DNA of 64,000 bases from Parus major. Its lineage: Eukaryota > Chordata > Aves > Passeriformes > Paridae. A program made the translations under genes and the position numbers. Of this stretch, positions 25,601 through 39,950 are shown one piece after another. Below the pieces are notes generated by a model that was not told where the DNA came from, made no database searches, and saw only the letters and a list, made by a program, of their open reading frames with translations. The stretch lies in the NCBI RefSeq assembly GCF_001522545.3, contig NC_031768.1, positions 99,918,214 through 99,982,213 of the forward strand. The letters are read 5' to 3'. Numbering within the stretch: the first letter of the stretch is position 1; each line of letters begins with the position of its first letter.

Positions 25601-28600
25601 CCAGAAAATGATTACTTTCCTCCAGGTCCCAGTCTTCCCTCCCAGTTTACCTGCATACCAGAAAATTCTAGAGTTGTGACTAATATTTCAGATGTCATTA
25701 ATTTATCCACATAGTCTCTTCAGCTAGTGTATTGTTACAGATCTATTTCTTCAATGATGTACTAATACATAACTTCCGATAATTTAATAATATATTCAGT
25801 TTTCTAATGGGTACAGCAGTCAGGAATCCTGCAAACTGACGAAAGTAGGAAATAGACTGGCTTAAAGGTTTTGTTTCTCAATGAGACTTTCCCCAGGAGA
25901 ATGACATGAGTGCTCATGCTGCCATGTTGCAATTTCTGCTTCCCAACTTATTTCAAACTCCAGTAGCACATTTTTCTATAATAGCAAACATCCAGTTTAG
26001 CTGCTATAACCAGCATAAGCTTTTATTTATATCCATATTTATCAATATAGAGAAACTGAGAATCATATCAAGACATCAATTAAATAAAATTACTTTAAAA
26101 TCTATGCTCTTTCATTTATGTCCAGGTTACCTCACTTTCTCCATTTTGCTTCCTACTGAAGCATTTTCCTTTTGTTTCTTCAGCTGAAAAAAGCCCTCCA
26201 GAATTATCAGGGTTTATGAGCAAAGACTTGGTGATCTGTGAGGTTAGGATCTGTCCTGCTGACAATTCCCTTCACCTTGTGATTCGATCTGTGCCTCTTT
26301 CAGGCCTTCCATGACATTCCTTCCCCTAAGGGAGCCTTGTTGCTTATAGATGCTCCTGCAGATCTATGTCTCAGCACAGTTTCCAGACTTCCTATCTGCT
26401 GAATAGCCATAATAATTTAGTAAAATATACATCAAATTTACAGTAAGCTGGGAGGAATCTCAAGCTACATACAGCTACTGAACAACCCAGAAGCTCAGTT
26501 TGTGATTTGTCTTTTTTTTTTTCTCGTTTCTTTCTTTTTTCTGCATACCCTTACTACATCAGGTGTCCCTGGCACTAAAGCTAGACTGTGTCAATGTTTG
26601 AATATGAATTCTGTGAAAATGAAACTAATGTATATATACATGACTTAAGCTCTGTTTGAAATTCTTGCAGTAGTAGTAATTTTAAAGGTTATCATATATT
26701 ACAGCAGAGTTTCAGGGGCAGGAGGGGTATACAACCTGTATATATCTAAGAATTGGTTATTGGTCCAAGTAATATCAGTTTAAACACAATAAACCAAGCA
26801 GTTATTTTTAGTTCTGTTATAATAACTTGAACATTTTAATTCAAATTATCTAAGTAATAAAGGGGGGAGGGAGAAATAACATTATAGTTTAAATCGTTAT
26901 ACAAAAGCTTCCTAGTTTTTCTTTCCTTGTTTTAATTACCCAGACACCAGAGGCAGGCTGACAGTGCTTGTTTTTCTTTAAAGAAATGAAAAAAAAAGTA
27001 GGAAAGGCTTAACAATTCATCACCATGCCTTGGCTCAGCTTCAAGTTATTTTTGTCCATTCTGTAATGCAGTAAGTTGACGAGATTTGTCTTCATGTGTG
27101 CCCAGACAAAGGTTTCTTTGGTTTCTTTCCTTTTTAAATTTTCCTTTGCTGGTCACTAAAATTATGCAAGAACCACCTACAGTGGTATGATTGTCTAAAT
27201 TGAAATGCTATTTTATAGTAAAATCATTATTTTTAGTGGCTGTTTTATGTGGGGTCCGTTTTGAATAACATTGTACTTAAAGGTCTTCTTCTTGAGAATT
27301 TTGCTGGCCTGAGTCCATTTGAGTCACCTATTTTAATGGCATCATAGCAGTGTTGGAGTAGATTCAGATCAGAAAAATTCTTAGGAATAAAGCCATTAAA
27401 TACAGTATTTATGTGTCAAACAGGATTTCTAATTACAAAGTGCATATGCAATGATTACAGTTGTATGATTTCTTCTTATAAACACTCATTTGTAGTTACT
27501 ATTGTTATTTATCATGGCAGACACTAATGCTTTCTCTACTCCACAAGTTTATTTGATGTGATGCTAATATTTTTACCATTAAAAATCATCAACCATTTCT
27601 TTCTTGTGATTTGCATCATTAAGATTTGTGATTTACATCTAGGATTTGCATCTTTAGCAGAAGTAATCTTGAATGGATGCTCATCATTTTTTCTGTCTTA
27701 AATATTTTTCTAGCATATTCATTGTTGAGTAAAAATCAATGGAGGAAAGAAGTTCAATTTTCCATTTCATGTCTTAGTAAGTGTTTGGTGTCAGGATTTC
27801 ATGTGTCATCTCTTTGCATAATGACTTGTTTGAAAGAAATACCCACATGAATCAATGAAATATCAATTCATAATTTCAAAAAGTTGTACAAAGCATTCAA
27901 GAACACTTTTTTTTTTTCCTGAGGCTGTACATGCTGCTAACAACATGCATAGAACCTGCTGCCATTTCTGATCTGAATTCTATAAAAATAACTGGTGTGT
28001 CTGCAGCTGAACAGAAAATCAAATCAACAGTATTTTTTTCTTCAACATTAGGGTTTCTTGTGACTTCCCTGATGCTACACTATAGATTTGCAAACAATAG
28101 GTGCTTCAATAATTTCTTCTTTATGGAAAAAAAAATTACTAGAAATTCAGGAATTTGCAGCATGCTGACATGTATAATTAACAAGCTGAAGTTTTAAAAT
28201 ATCTCAAGGTCTCCTATAAAAATCACTGAAGTCCAAGACACTGCTGTAGCATTATTCTGATTCACTGGACATTAAGGCATATGCACATAGCAATACTCTG
28301 GAATTTTCTGCTGTCTCCAACAGGTGCATGGATAGAATACATTTACCTGAAGAGAATGGGAAATATTGTGAATATACCATCCATAATCCAGAAGGGAGCT
28401 TCCATCAGCTTCTACACGATGATGGCTGTTGTGACTAACAGCCCTTTCTCTCATCATCAAAGGTAGATTTTCAGACTAGGAATTGCTGGTGACATATATT
28501 TAATAGACTTCTGGAATTTTATCATCATTTAGTATCAGAATGTCAAGTTGCAGAAGTTCTTTCATGCTGCTTCAAGAAACATTTTCATGGGCAATTATGA

Positions 28601-31600
28601 TCTGCTTAAATCTCACATATAAGAAGCATCAGCCTGAAGTATATGACCTCAAGTTACCTCTCATGTGGATGTGAACACAACCTGAAATCAGAAAACTTCC
28701 TAAAAATTGGTATTTGTGAAATTCCAGAGATGATTCTGTTAATCAGTATTTGTTTTCTCCTTGAAAATTCAGTGATGTGTACTGGAAACAGGACCAAGAC
28801 AACATAATGAGTTGGCAAATTTTAACAATTTGATCCAAAGAAGGAAAAACTATGATTTTCTTCAATCCTCACCCCTGCAATTTGAGGATCTTTGATTGTG
28901 TGCATCTGAAACAGATCCTTTGCAGGACATTTAAAATATCTGCAGCTTTTACTCAAGTTACAAGTTCTTACAGTGACTGCTCTTTATATTTTTCCATGTT
29001 TTGCAAAAGAAAAAAACAGTCTCAGTTTTAAGCCACTACCTATTCATCTTTTCTGTGGTTAATATATGCAGTGCACATCCAAAATAATACTAAAGTACAC
29101 AAGGTGTCAGAAGATAAATTTGGTAAATTTGACAGGCAAAACTGACCTGTTAGATTTTAAACGTGGACAGTGATGAGACTTTACTCATTAATAAGCTTTA
29201 AATATTAGAAGAAAAACAAAGATATTTCACATTGTCTAGATTTTAAATGAAGGGATTGTTTTGCTTGCAGTCTTGCACTTGGACTTCAGGGTTTGAAGGA
29301 GTACTTTGACAACCAAATGATAAACTCTAGGAGGGAAGTCAGCTGCTCTAACCATCCAAGCAATATTACTAAAATCCAGCTACAAATGAGTCACCAATTC
29401 CTACAACTGTTTTTACCTTCCATTCTTGTTTTCAGCCAACTCAAAATGCAAGTTTTGGCAGCCCTACAACTTCATTTCATTTGGTTCTACTTTTCCTCAG
29501 TGTGAATTGGAGAAATGGCTGATAAATCAAACTCATCCACTAACCACACCATCCACCTCTGCCCAAGTGCAGCTTTCTACAGTTGGTAAATGAACAACAA
29601 TTTCTGAGCATTCTAATCAGCGAACTCCTCCTGAAAAATTACACTGATTTTACTAAAATGGCAGTGGAATTTTGCAGATTGAAAACTCTGAATTTATTCT
29701 GTTCCAGAAGCTATCCTTGTCTTCATGTAGATGTTATTGTCTCATCACATTCCCATCCTCTCAGAGAGTGGAATCCTTGAAATTCAGTTAACATTGTTCT
29801 GATTCTGCCTTGGGAGCTTTGTTTCTTGACTTTGAAGCTGTGCACAGACAAATCAGGTCAGGAAATATTGGGAATATTCACATGTGGATCTACAAATTAT
29901 GCAAGACATTCAGGAAGCAAGAGCCTAATGGAAGAAATCAAGGAATAGATTAACGTGTATGGTATGAAAATAATTTTATCAAAACCAAAAATATATATTT
30001 ACTTTCACAGAACCTGTAGCACAAAACTCAAATTATGCAATACCTCTCCTTTTTTAATTAGCATAGAAGTAATTTGTGTTTATCTATATATTAGAAGTAA
30101 GAATATTGCAAGTGCAGAAAATTTTCACCTTTTTTTTTTCCTAGAAGGTACTTTGTATGTGGTGTCATTTTGGATAGTTTTACTTTCAGACCTGTATAGA
30201 ATAGTTTTTTAAACACCAACAGAGAACTAGGTTCTCAGTATTCAAAATACAAGGACATTCCTGTTTCCTAATTAGGGAATGTGCTTTTTAAGTGAATAAA
30301 ATCACAAAGTAAGTTTACCTAAGTAAAACATTTTTTAAGGTCTCTGCTGAAGATTTTTTCACTTGTATTTTAGTTTTATGCTGGTGAGGAAGTTATGGGG
30401 GGAAAAAAAAAACCCACCACCAAAGCCTCTAAACCCCCACTTTTATTTATGATTTCTATGAAATTCTCCAATGAACATTAACCATGAAAAATATTTATTT
30501 ATTAAGATTTTATTATGATTTCTAAAGTGCTGTGAAACTGTAGCTTTTGAAGACTTCACCATTCTTCCAATGCCTAAGAGTGTAAGGGTCTGTTAACAGA
30601 ATTGGTTTTTCCAAAGAATATGTAAATCTGTATGGGACTGCCTTAACCTCAAGTTTTTGAGACATCAATGATTGTTTCTTCTCCATGGTGGGAGGAGATA
30701 CTGAGTAATTCAGTGAATTAGCACAGATCATGAATGTTGGGCCACAGAGACTATTCTGATTGTCTAGGTTTGTGTTCTGTCCCTTTTATGCTCTTTATTA
30801 TTCTTAAGCAATAAAATAAAATACAGATTCTGTATCTCTCATTCTATAACATTTGAAAGAAAAAAAAAAAAAAAAGAATGTCCCAATTTAGTAGGTATCT
30901 ATTATTATTTCAGGCAGGTTTGAGAGTTACTGATTTTGTTAATTTATAGAGATTATATCTGTATTTCAGTTTTGGCCCATTGGCAGCTCCAAAGCTTTCT
31001 TCCTGGTGGGGATTTACTGGGCAGGTGTAGTGTTCCCCTACCTGTGTTTCTTTCTCTTCATGTTTTGGTATGTTATGGTGCTAGACATAGTACTAATGTG
31101 TGTTCTCCATAATTAGCACAGGAGAGAAATGAATCCCAGAAAGGCATTACCAGTGATTAGAAAGTTCTGCTTTGTCAGTTTATCCTGTTTTTAATAATGT
31201 CTTTTGCAAGAACAGAAAAATGTAAATAGTGTGACTTCAGTATTTGCTCCAGGTAACATTGCATATTCAATTTTTGTCCCAGTTTCTTCATTGCCCTGTG
31301 CCAAACTCAACTGCACTGTAATTGTGCTTTTTTTGTGTCGTCACAACATGTTCTTGAATCATTTACCCAGCTCTCTCTTTTCTAATTTGTACCATAAAGA
31401 CACATAATACAGCCACACCAGTGTTTTTGAAGTCCTTGTGAAACTTTACCATACTAACTGGTGTTTTGATTTGCATGTGGTAATCTCCCACATATTCTGG
31501 GAATCAATTTACAGATAGAGACGGCTGCATCAAAACATTTCCTTTCATTTATTTGTTTATTTAATTAGTTATTTCTTTGTTAATGGAATTTCCTTGGTCT

Positions 31601-33408
31601 GTACACTCTTGTTTTCTTTCATGTGTTTCTTCAGGAATGCCAGCCTGTCAGTATATTTTTAATCAGATATTGAACCATGTTTGTAAAAGAAATAAATGAT
31701 AGATTTGTGCACCCATCCATCTGCAGAATAGACTCAGGGAACAAAACATTTTAAACTGTTTGTTAACAAGACACAGTATAATGTACATTATAAGAAAAAT
31801 AGCAGAACACATTTTAGAAATTTTGATTTAGTAAGCAATTTTAACACAAGAACTTAAAAAAACCCAGAATATCTTTAATAAATGTATATTTTTATGTTAA
31901 TTCTACTGACATTTTCTTGCCTACATTTGTTTTATTTGTTTTATGGACTTGGAACCTAGTAAATCCCTCTTACAATTTTTTTACCATATATTTGATTATA
32001 AGAAAAAATTATATGTGAAGATTTCCTGTCATTCAGAGTATTTATTAGCTTGGGTTTTGTCCTACCTATAAATCCAAGATATATTGCATCATTTACATTT
32101 GAATAAGAGAATGTGAGAACATAGGAAAATTATACTGAGTACTATCTACATTTTTTCCATTATTTTAGAAAATAATTAGATAAACTAAAATGAGATTGCA
32201 AAATTACTCTAAAAGCTATTTAATTTAGGGATCTTTGTGCTTATTTTCATTATTATTTTCTTTTATAACATCTATTAATATTCACATGTGCTTAGGGATA
32301 TATAGAAATACTTATAGTGAAATATATATTAGTGAATTAAAGTATTTGGGATCATAGTATTGAACTAATGAATCACAAATAAAGTATTTACTATTGTATC
32401 TATGATTCATTGTCACAGGTTGTAACTTATTAAAGAAATATTTATCATCAAGGTAAAATCAGAAATTAAATTTCTGAAGTGTTCATATACATTTTAGGTA
32501 GGAATAATTTAGTTTGATTATTATTAAATATTACATGGTTAATATTTAAATAAAGAAGAAAATATTCATAAATGGTATTACCTATGTCATAGAAAGTACT
32601 TGCTTTACATATGTATAAACATATATATATATATAATGCTATATAAATAAGCATTTATATATGAACTATACATATATATAAATCTGACTCTGTATTAAAA
32701 TTAGAAAACAACTTAATAGGTTTTTTTAAAGAAATTGCATTTTGATTAGCCCAGGAATTACTTCCAAAAGCCATAATGTTCACTACTGTTACATGTTTAC
32801 TTGCAACATCATAACTTTTATTTTCCTTTTTGAGCATATTGTGGAAATAGACTTCTAAGTATTAAAATTGATAGCTAAGTGGTCTAAGTTGCTCATTTTT
32901 GCCAATCCAAAGAGGTTTATGTTGGCTCATGGGTTAGAATTCAAGAACTTTAATTTACAAACTTATGCTGAGTCGTTTTCACAGGAAACAAAATTCCGTC
33001 TACTTGGAGTCTTACATAGGATCAGAATACTTTTCTTTCTATAGAAATCATGATAAACAGCATGCTTCATTTGACTTCTTTACATCAAATATTTTAAGGC
33101 CTAAATCATGGCATATTTCCTTTATTAAGTCAGGAAACAATTGTACTGTTTTAAAAGCTCAGATGTTTAAACATCAGCTGCTGCTTGGTGAGTATTGAGT
33201 GTCATATGCAGTAAACTTGAGTGTATGCATTATATAATTGAACATAAAAATCTTCTTCAAGCTTAAAGTCATGGAGTCATATAGTTACTGGGTTTTTGTT
33301 CCTTTTCCAACTTACTATAATGAAGGTATGTTAACATCAGTATTTTTAATCATGTTTGGAGTTTTTATCCTTTAAACAAAAAAAGTGAGATGACAAAGTA
33401 CAACAAAT

Positions 33409-33586
33409 TTCCCAGAGGTTGCCCAGAGAAGCTGTGGCTGTCCCATCCCTGGAACTGTTTAAGGCCTATTTGGATGAGACTGAGCAACCTGGTCTAGTGC
33501 AAGGTGCCCCTGCCCAGGCAGTAAGGTTGGAATGAGATGAGTTTTAAGGTCCTTTTCAACCCCCAAAATATTGTGTGATTCTGTAA
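33409..33586 (+). mobile_element. CR1 LINE 3'-end fragment, sense orientation
   Basis: Very clear CR1 tail: CCCAGAGGTTGCCCAGAGAAG, GCTGTGGCTGTCCCATCCCTGG, GAGCAACCTGGTCTAGTGCAAG, GTGCCCCTGCCCAGGCAG, TTTTAAGGTCCTTTTCAACCC, ending TGTGTGATTCTGTAAAT. The 3' end lies at the high coordinate. It is 5'-truncated to about 178 bp. Confidence 0.92.
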
Positions 33587-34382
33587 ATAAAGAGCAGAAG
33601 AAAATATTTTCTTTTTCCTCAGTCATAATACTTCATGGAGTTTGAAGAATCAAGAAGAGGACTTTATTTTATTTAGTTTTACCTAACAGTTGTATACTCT
33701 TTAATTTCAAATAATTTTGCGGGGAGGGGTAGGGATGAGGAAGGAGAGTCATTATGGATAAGGATTTTTATAAAATTTATGTTCTAGAAAATTGAAAGGC
33801 AGCATTCATTTTTCTCCCTTGCTTCTTCCATGGAATGAAAAGGAACTGAAATCCAGAAATTCTAGTTGCATTTATGGTTCAAGATTTTTTAACAGTAGTG
33901 AGACTCTGGGATTTGTTCATTGTCTGAGGCATTACTTCTATTCAGTTTCACAGTTGCAGTGATAAGGACCAGAGATACTGCTGTGTGTAATTTATTGTAT
34001 ATAGTGTTGTATCTATGCATTTTTCTTAACTGCACCATAGCACAGTGAGTGAGATCATAACGAAGTTTTGAGTAGCAGTTCACTATTGCTGTCATAATTT
34101 GATACATTTTGTGGCTTCTCTTGGCAATGTTCCTTTAAGCATGTACTTATTCCTTTGATTATGCTGCCTAGAAAGAGAACATGTTTTTCTATATTTTCTC
34201 TATTTATGGAAATTTTCTTTTATGGAAAACTTAGAAGTTGCGTAGGTGTCAGTAATAACTTCACCATAGATGAAGAGATGCTTTCAGTCATTCTTATCAG
34301 TAGTGTTTAATATATAAATTCTACATTGATATACATATATAAATATGTAAAACCTTTTCTTTTCCTGAATCAATGTAAACAG

Positions 34383-34533
34383 AGCCCAGATGGCCGTATA
34401 GAAGTCAAAGGGCAGCATGGAAAATCGTCACTGCATATTAAAGATGTGAAGTTGTCAGATTCAGGGAGATATGACTGTGAAGCGGCAAGTAGAATTGGTG
34501 GGCACCAAAAGAGCATGTACCTTGATATTGAAT
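34383..34533 (+). CDS. NCAM2: NCAM2 exon, second half of Ig domain 4
   Basis: This 151-bp exon follows AAACAG and precedes gtaagt. It begins in phase 0 and encodes 50 codons, from [10 protein letters not shown] to KSMYLDIE, then one base (T) of a split codon. The second Ig4 cysteine is in the textbook strand F motif [11 protein letters not shown]. The peptides EVKGQHG and [15 protein letters not shown] are strongly diagnostic of NCAM2 rather than NCAM1. The split codon becomes Phe (T|TT) with the next exon; I recall Tyr at this place in mammals, a conservative change. Confidence 0.96.
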
Positions 34534-37500
34534 GTAAGTTCTAATATTTTGTTTTCTCTTTTAAATTTGTTTTAAAATAAATAAAAAAAAACAAGTACAT
34601 TCTTAATGGAAGGTCATTTTTTTTCATGGTACTTCATGATTAAACTTGCATAAATGAAGAAAGCATGTCCTGTAGTTCATTACTCTGTGGAAGAATACTG
34701 TCTTTTCTGAAGTTAGCGAGACCCTTGTTGGTGTATTGGTGACTTAAGCAGGACAGGATTTCTTCTGAAGTCATATTCCAGTGTTATTATCCATTAACTT
34801 AAGGCTAAGCTTAATAACGTCAAATCTCTGGGCTGGCTGAGACTGCTGGGAATGAAAAGTATTCAGTGGGATAAAGTAAGGACTGATTTAAGCACCAGCT
34901 AAGTCTTGAGCTTAACCTTCTAAGATTCAACAAAGATTCTTTTTTGTTTCTGAGTCCTCTGATTTACTAATCCCTAAAAGGTCTCTAGCCACTATTATAA
35001 CCCCTCCTGAAGTTATGTTGTAACAGTCTCTTTTAGAGATTGCCTTTATTCCAAGCTCTTGTTTTTTATCCAGGAGAAAAGGAGATTATTTTTGCTTAGA
35101 AGAGGCTGATGCTTGAGAAGACAATCAGAGGATATAAATCTGAAATATAAAATAATTCATCGGGTAATTGCTTCTTCAAATTACTCTTCAAATTCACAAG
35201 CAAAGGTCTTCAAAAAATGAAAACAAGAAAAAAAGCCCTTCCTTTTTTTATATTGTTGCTCCATTTCCAATCTAGAAATTTCTAGATACAATTATTTTAC
35301 ATCTCCAATGGAGTTTGCATGAGCCTGTTTGAACTGAGTCTTTGAACAGAAAAATTCTTTCCAGTGGGAAGATAAAAGCTGGAATAGGATTCTGTGGCAC
35401 AGAAATAAAAGAAATGATTGCAAACCACAGAGTGATTTCCTGAGGAGTTCTGAAAGTGCTTTCACTATACAGTTGTGTCTTCTTTTTTTGGCAGGGAGGC
35501 ATTGCATTGTGGCATAGAATATAAATCTAAAAGAAAAATGAGGAATGATCAAAAGAAGTTTTAGGTGTTAGGAGTGGAGAGATTTGCCAAGCCGGAAGAT
35601 CTGAGAAATAAATCCTAATTTGCTATATTTGTTTTCTTTAATGCATGCAATTATAACTTTACATATATATATATAAAGGAAAAAATATAGATAAAAGCAA
35701 ATTAAGTGAAGTTTCTTTAAAATTCTGCCAACACTCCACATAATGATATGAAATAAATACATGGTGTGATTATGGTTGTGTTACCACTGTGCTTTAACAT
35801 TAAATATTAATGTATTTTGTATTCAGAAGAGAGAGATATGTTGCGCCACATATTATGAAACATGGACAATTGAAATTTAAGAATTTATTAGCAATACAGA
35901 ATACATACTAGAGGGCATAATAAAACCTCTGCATTGATACAATACATTATTATAACCTAAGATACCTTCCAGGGTGAAAGTTTTAGAAGAGGTGGAAAGA
36001 ATTTAAAAGTAGCAGAATCTTTTTTTGGTATGGCAGAATTAATTTTGCATATATGTGGGAACAATCAAATATAGTATATGAGAAAATGGAATAACTTAAA
36101 GACTGAATTTATTCCTTGGTAGACACAGTTTTTGATACAGCATAAAATTTTCTATAGAGCTAAGATCCTCTGAGGAAACATTTTATAAAGAACATAGAAA
36201 TATTATTCTATCATCAGAGGAATCACTCATTTTAATGAATATTTTTAATGTATAACAGAAGATTTTTATTATATTTCTTTAATTGGAGTTTTAAATACTC
36301 AGCTGATAGTGAGCTTTAACTCAAATGTGGGGTTTTTTCCAGCACAGGTGTTGTTGGACCAACAGAAATACAGCTTCTCTCAAGTCCTTTAAATCAAGTA
36401 GTTCTGTGATGCAAAGCAAGTATTTCTGGGGTGATACAATATAGGTCTGTCTCATATTCTGATTAACGAGTTAGAAAAATGTTTTGCTTTCCTTTGCAAA
36501 TAACTTTGCACTGGTATATGAGCTTCAAATATAACTTACTTGTCTTGCCCAGGAAAGAAAACACTTGTTTAATGGTAAAGGATTCTCCTGTTCTCTAAAA
36601 TAATGTCCCCAGGAGTGCCTTTTTCCAGCCTCATCTCCTATCAATCTGGCCTATGCCATAAACTTCTGTAACAGCACAGCCCCTTCAAAGAATCTTTCAG
36701 CACCTCCTTGCCCCCATTTCCCTTCAATGCTGGGTTGTCCTGAGCTCTTACGGTCCTTTCTCCAACATCTGCCTATACGAAGCAGTGTCATGGTTATCTG
36801 TCATTCCACTTATGGGACTTGATAAGATGCAAGCTAGGGAATTTCAGCAAAAGATTCAGGTTCAAAAACTGAATACCTAATTTATAATTTTGTAGCAAAC
36901 TAGTAAAAATTGGGGGATTCCATGAAGTCAGTATTAAATAGATTTGATTCAATTTGATTTAATATTTTCCAAGTGGCATTTTATCAGCATACTAATTGCA
37001 GCTACAAACAGTGCTATCACAGCTTTTACATTTTCTTCCCCAGATTTTCATTTAAAGAATTGCATTAAACCCTTTAAAATATTTGAATTTTTCTCTTCCA
37101 TCAGTTTGTTTTTGCTCTCTTCCAAACAAATTTTGAGAAGAAATTATTCAGGTATGGCTCACTCTTGCAGTTAAGCCATTTTAACAGAAATTTTAATTTT
37201 CTTTAATAGTATTCTCATATATTCCCCCAATAACTATTTTAAAATTAAAATATAAATAGATAAGCAGGATTTCATTCTTGATATTGTTCTCTAGTTTCTA
37301 GATGGAAGTAAACAATGCATCCATGCATTTCTGTGAGTTAGTAACAAAACCATAACATTTTTTCTTTATGTTTTATTATGTTTGACAGTTTGTGTAGTCA
37401 GGAGAGGAAACTGCTTCCATCACATCCTTAAATGCCACCTCAGTCAAACAGGCCTAATGAAGGCACAGAGTGCTCTAGTGTCACTGTCTCATCCTTTTAC

Positions 37501-39499
37501 TTACTGACCCCTGCCAGAGATTTAAACTGACAGTAGAATTGCACAGAATTTCTGTGCTTTATCCTTGTTCTCTGCTGGGGTTGCTCCTGGTGATAAGAGC
37601 AGTTCTCCAGGACAGGAAGAGATTATCATGTCTGATTACAGCTGGACACATTTAACCCTGAATTTTATCTGAAGGAAATTCTGGGCAGACATGAATTGCA
37701 GGAAGCTAGGGGATATTTTTAAGGATTTCTTCCTGCAAAGTCATCTTTGTGTTTAGATATGTTTAATTTTCCTTATATAAAGTATGAAAGGTACATCAAA
37801 ATGATATCAAAATAAAATGCCATTTTCAAATATTATTTATTAATGGATTTCATTAACTGCAAGATTTCCATTTTAATATGAAGCCTAGTGTGTATTTGAT
37901 GAGAGTAATAATAAGTAATTAGTTGAAAAGTTCCTACGTGGTGGAATATATGATATGTCTACATTAAGATGTATCTATAGTTATTATCTACATATTTGTC
38001 ATGGAGAAGTAACTATTTTTTTTAAATTAAAAGCATTAGAGAAATACATAAAAAAGTTAAAGCAGGCCGTATGCTAAGATGAGGTTTTCAAGGCAGCCTG
38101 AGGAATTTAAATATATAAACCCTAGTGAACTATACCTTGATTTTACATAGAATATCAGGTGTCTCTCAAAGTTAGTTTTCCTATACAAACCTTAACATTT
38201 CTATGTGGTATTTTTTTGTCTTTAAAAGCATAATACAGACCTGACTAAAAGAAAAATTGTGATGAGAGAACACATTAGGTCTTGGGTTTCACAAAGTTTT
38301 CACTACATAATTAGCAATGAAGAAAAATCTTAATTTTTACATGTTCAGTGTGCTGGATCATCTTTCACCACAGTGAAAGTGTGTCTTAGTTAGGGTTCCC
38401 CAACATCATTACTAAGCTTTAAACAAGCCAGTAATGCACAACATTTATTATCTTTGAAAGGCTCTTTATGTGTCCTTACAGTTTTCCCTCTGTTGTGTTC
38501 AAAATGTCATTAACCTGTCAGAAGCTTTCACAGCCATCACTTAATTTTCTCCTCCCAGGTGCACTCATTATGTAAGATGCTACTGTTTCTGACTGCTCTG
38601 TATCACCAGATGCAAATTTCTTTGGACAATACTCCTTTTACCAGAGAAAAGGCACTGAGCTATGTCCTTTGGAAAACTCTGTTTTCCCATACACTATCCA
38701 GGAAGCATCCTGACTAAGAGACCTTTTTAGCTGGAATTACCAGTTTTCACATCACTATTTTAGTTAAACCTCTCAATTTCAATACTGATATTGCAGCAAT
38801 TAGATGTGCTGGATGGTCCAAAAATGCCTGTTTCCTCACAGTATTCAAAGAGTAATGTTTTGAGATAGAATTATCTACGACAAATATATTACACTGAGTA
38901 ACGTGGTATATTTTTGTAGGAGATCAGCCATGTGAATAGTTGATAAAAATGATTTATTAGAAAGCAATTTCTAAAAAAATTTAAATGATTTATAGTGTCT
39001 TCCAGGAATATGAAGTTTTTCTTAATACTGCTTTTCATCCAAACATGATTTTTGTAGCTCTATTCCTTATTAGTTAAGTATCAACTTTGAGTGGTGAAGA
39101 GTAAAATAATCAAGCAGCATGTGCAGTGTAGTCTTTACCTGTAAAGAAAACTGTGCAGTATTTGTTATACTATTGTATTGCTTATCAATAACAGTCTTTT
39201 CCTTTGTGGTTTTTTTTTTCCCTGCCACAATTTGAAACCAACCTCATTAGCTGCAGTATTGAACTTGGTTTCATGAATTGATTATTCTTTCTCTTTGTTG
39301 TGTGTTAGCTGTGTTGCACTGCAGTTGAGGGGGATTCTTTGGATTCATGCAGTTTAATTTTATGTCTTTATAAAAAATATACAACATTACTTAAAAGTGA
39401 ATTCAGCATATTGAGCTATAAATTGTATTTATCTACAAGGAGGAAAGGTTTTCAATTGGTGAAAATGCTACTACTGTGTTCCAGACATCAAAAATGTTA

Positions 39500-39675
39500 T
39501 CACAGGATCGTAGAACAGTTTGGTTTGGAATCTTAAAGGTCATTCAGTTCCAACCCTTGTGGCAGGAGCAGGGACAACTTCCACTAGACCAGGTTGCTCA
39601 GGTGCCCTCCAAACTAGCCTTGAACTCTTCCCTGGATGGATCATCCATCCACAACTTCTCTGGGAAGCCTCGGTG
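39500..39675 (-). mobile_element. CR1 LINE 3'-end fragment, antisense
   Basis: Antisense CR1 tail: CACAGGATCGTAGAACAGTTTGG, TCTTAAAGGTCATTCAGTTCC, CTAGACCAGGTTGCTCAGGTG, AGCCTTGAACTCTTCCCTGG, CATCCACAACTTCTCTGGG. Order and words match the reverse complement of avian CR1 3' UTR. It is 5'-truncated. Confidence 0.9.
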
Positions 39676-39802
39676 TTGTGATAAATGCTGCAAAAGTTCC
39701 AGCTGCCTACTGCTATCATAAATCATGAAAAATTCAAAACCATTCATCATTTGGATTTGGTTTCTGTTAAAAGAAATCAGTGCAGAAACATCCCATCACT
39801 AC

Positions 39803-39950
39803 TCACAGAATCACAGAAAGGTTGGAATTGGGAGGCATTGCCTCTTTCCTGTCACTGGACACCACCGAAGAAACCTGACTGTTCTCTTTACAGCATCCCT
39901 TCATCCATTATTCATGAGGACCCAGCTCTATCCTGTCATCACAGCCAGAA
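39803..39950 (-). mobile_element. Second CR1-like fragment, antisense, close to the previous one
   Basis: Starts a new tail, CACAGAATCACAGAAAGGTTGG, about 130 bp after the first fragment ends. It continues through a segment containing AAACCTGACTGTTCTCTTTACAGCATCCCTTCA, which resembles the antisense CR1 words '...gcctggctccatcttctttacaccctcccttcagg'. As a new 3' end appears, this is a separate insertion rather than an extension of the first copy. Confidence 0.6.

Larger units (their letters stand above)
17190..34382 (+). other. NCAM2: NCAM2 intron between the two Ig4 exons (VASE-equivalent position)
   Basis: A 17.2 kb phase-0 intron, the longest in the window; acceptor AAACAG at 34377-34382. 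Contents: an antisense ERVL-type LTR (21147-22600), a sense CR1 fragment (33409-33586), a GC-richer patch with a (TTTGA)4 microsatellite at its end (20030-20360), a 13-bp hairpin (20621-20658) and TA-rich blocks (for example 32615-32690). In NCAM1 the intron at this same position contains the VASE mini-exon. Other stretches hold nothing I can identify. Confidence 0.8.

Noticed and set aside
36590..36790. GC-richer, pyrimidine-rich stretch suggestive of an exon or repeat
   Set aside because: No open frame with splice signals, no repeat words recognised.
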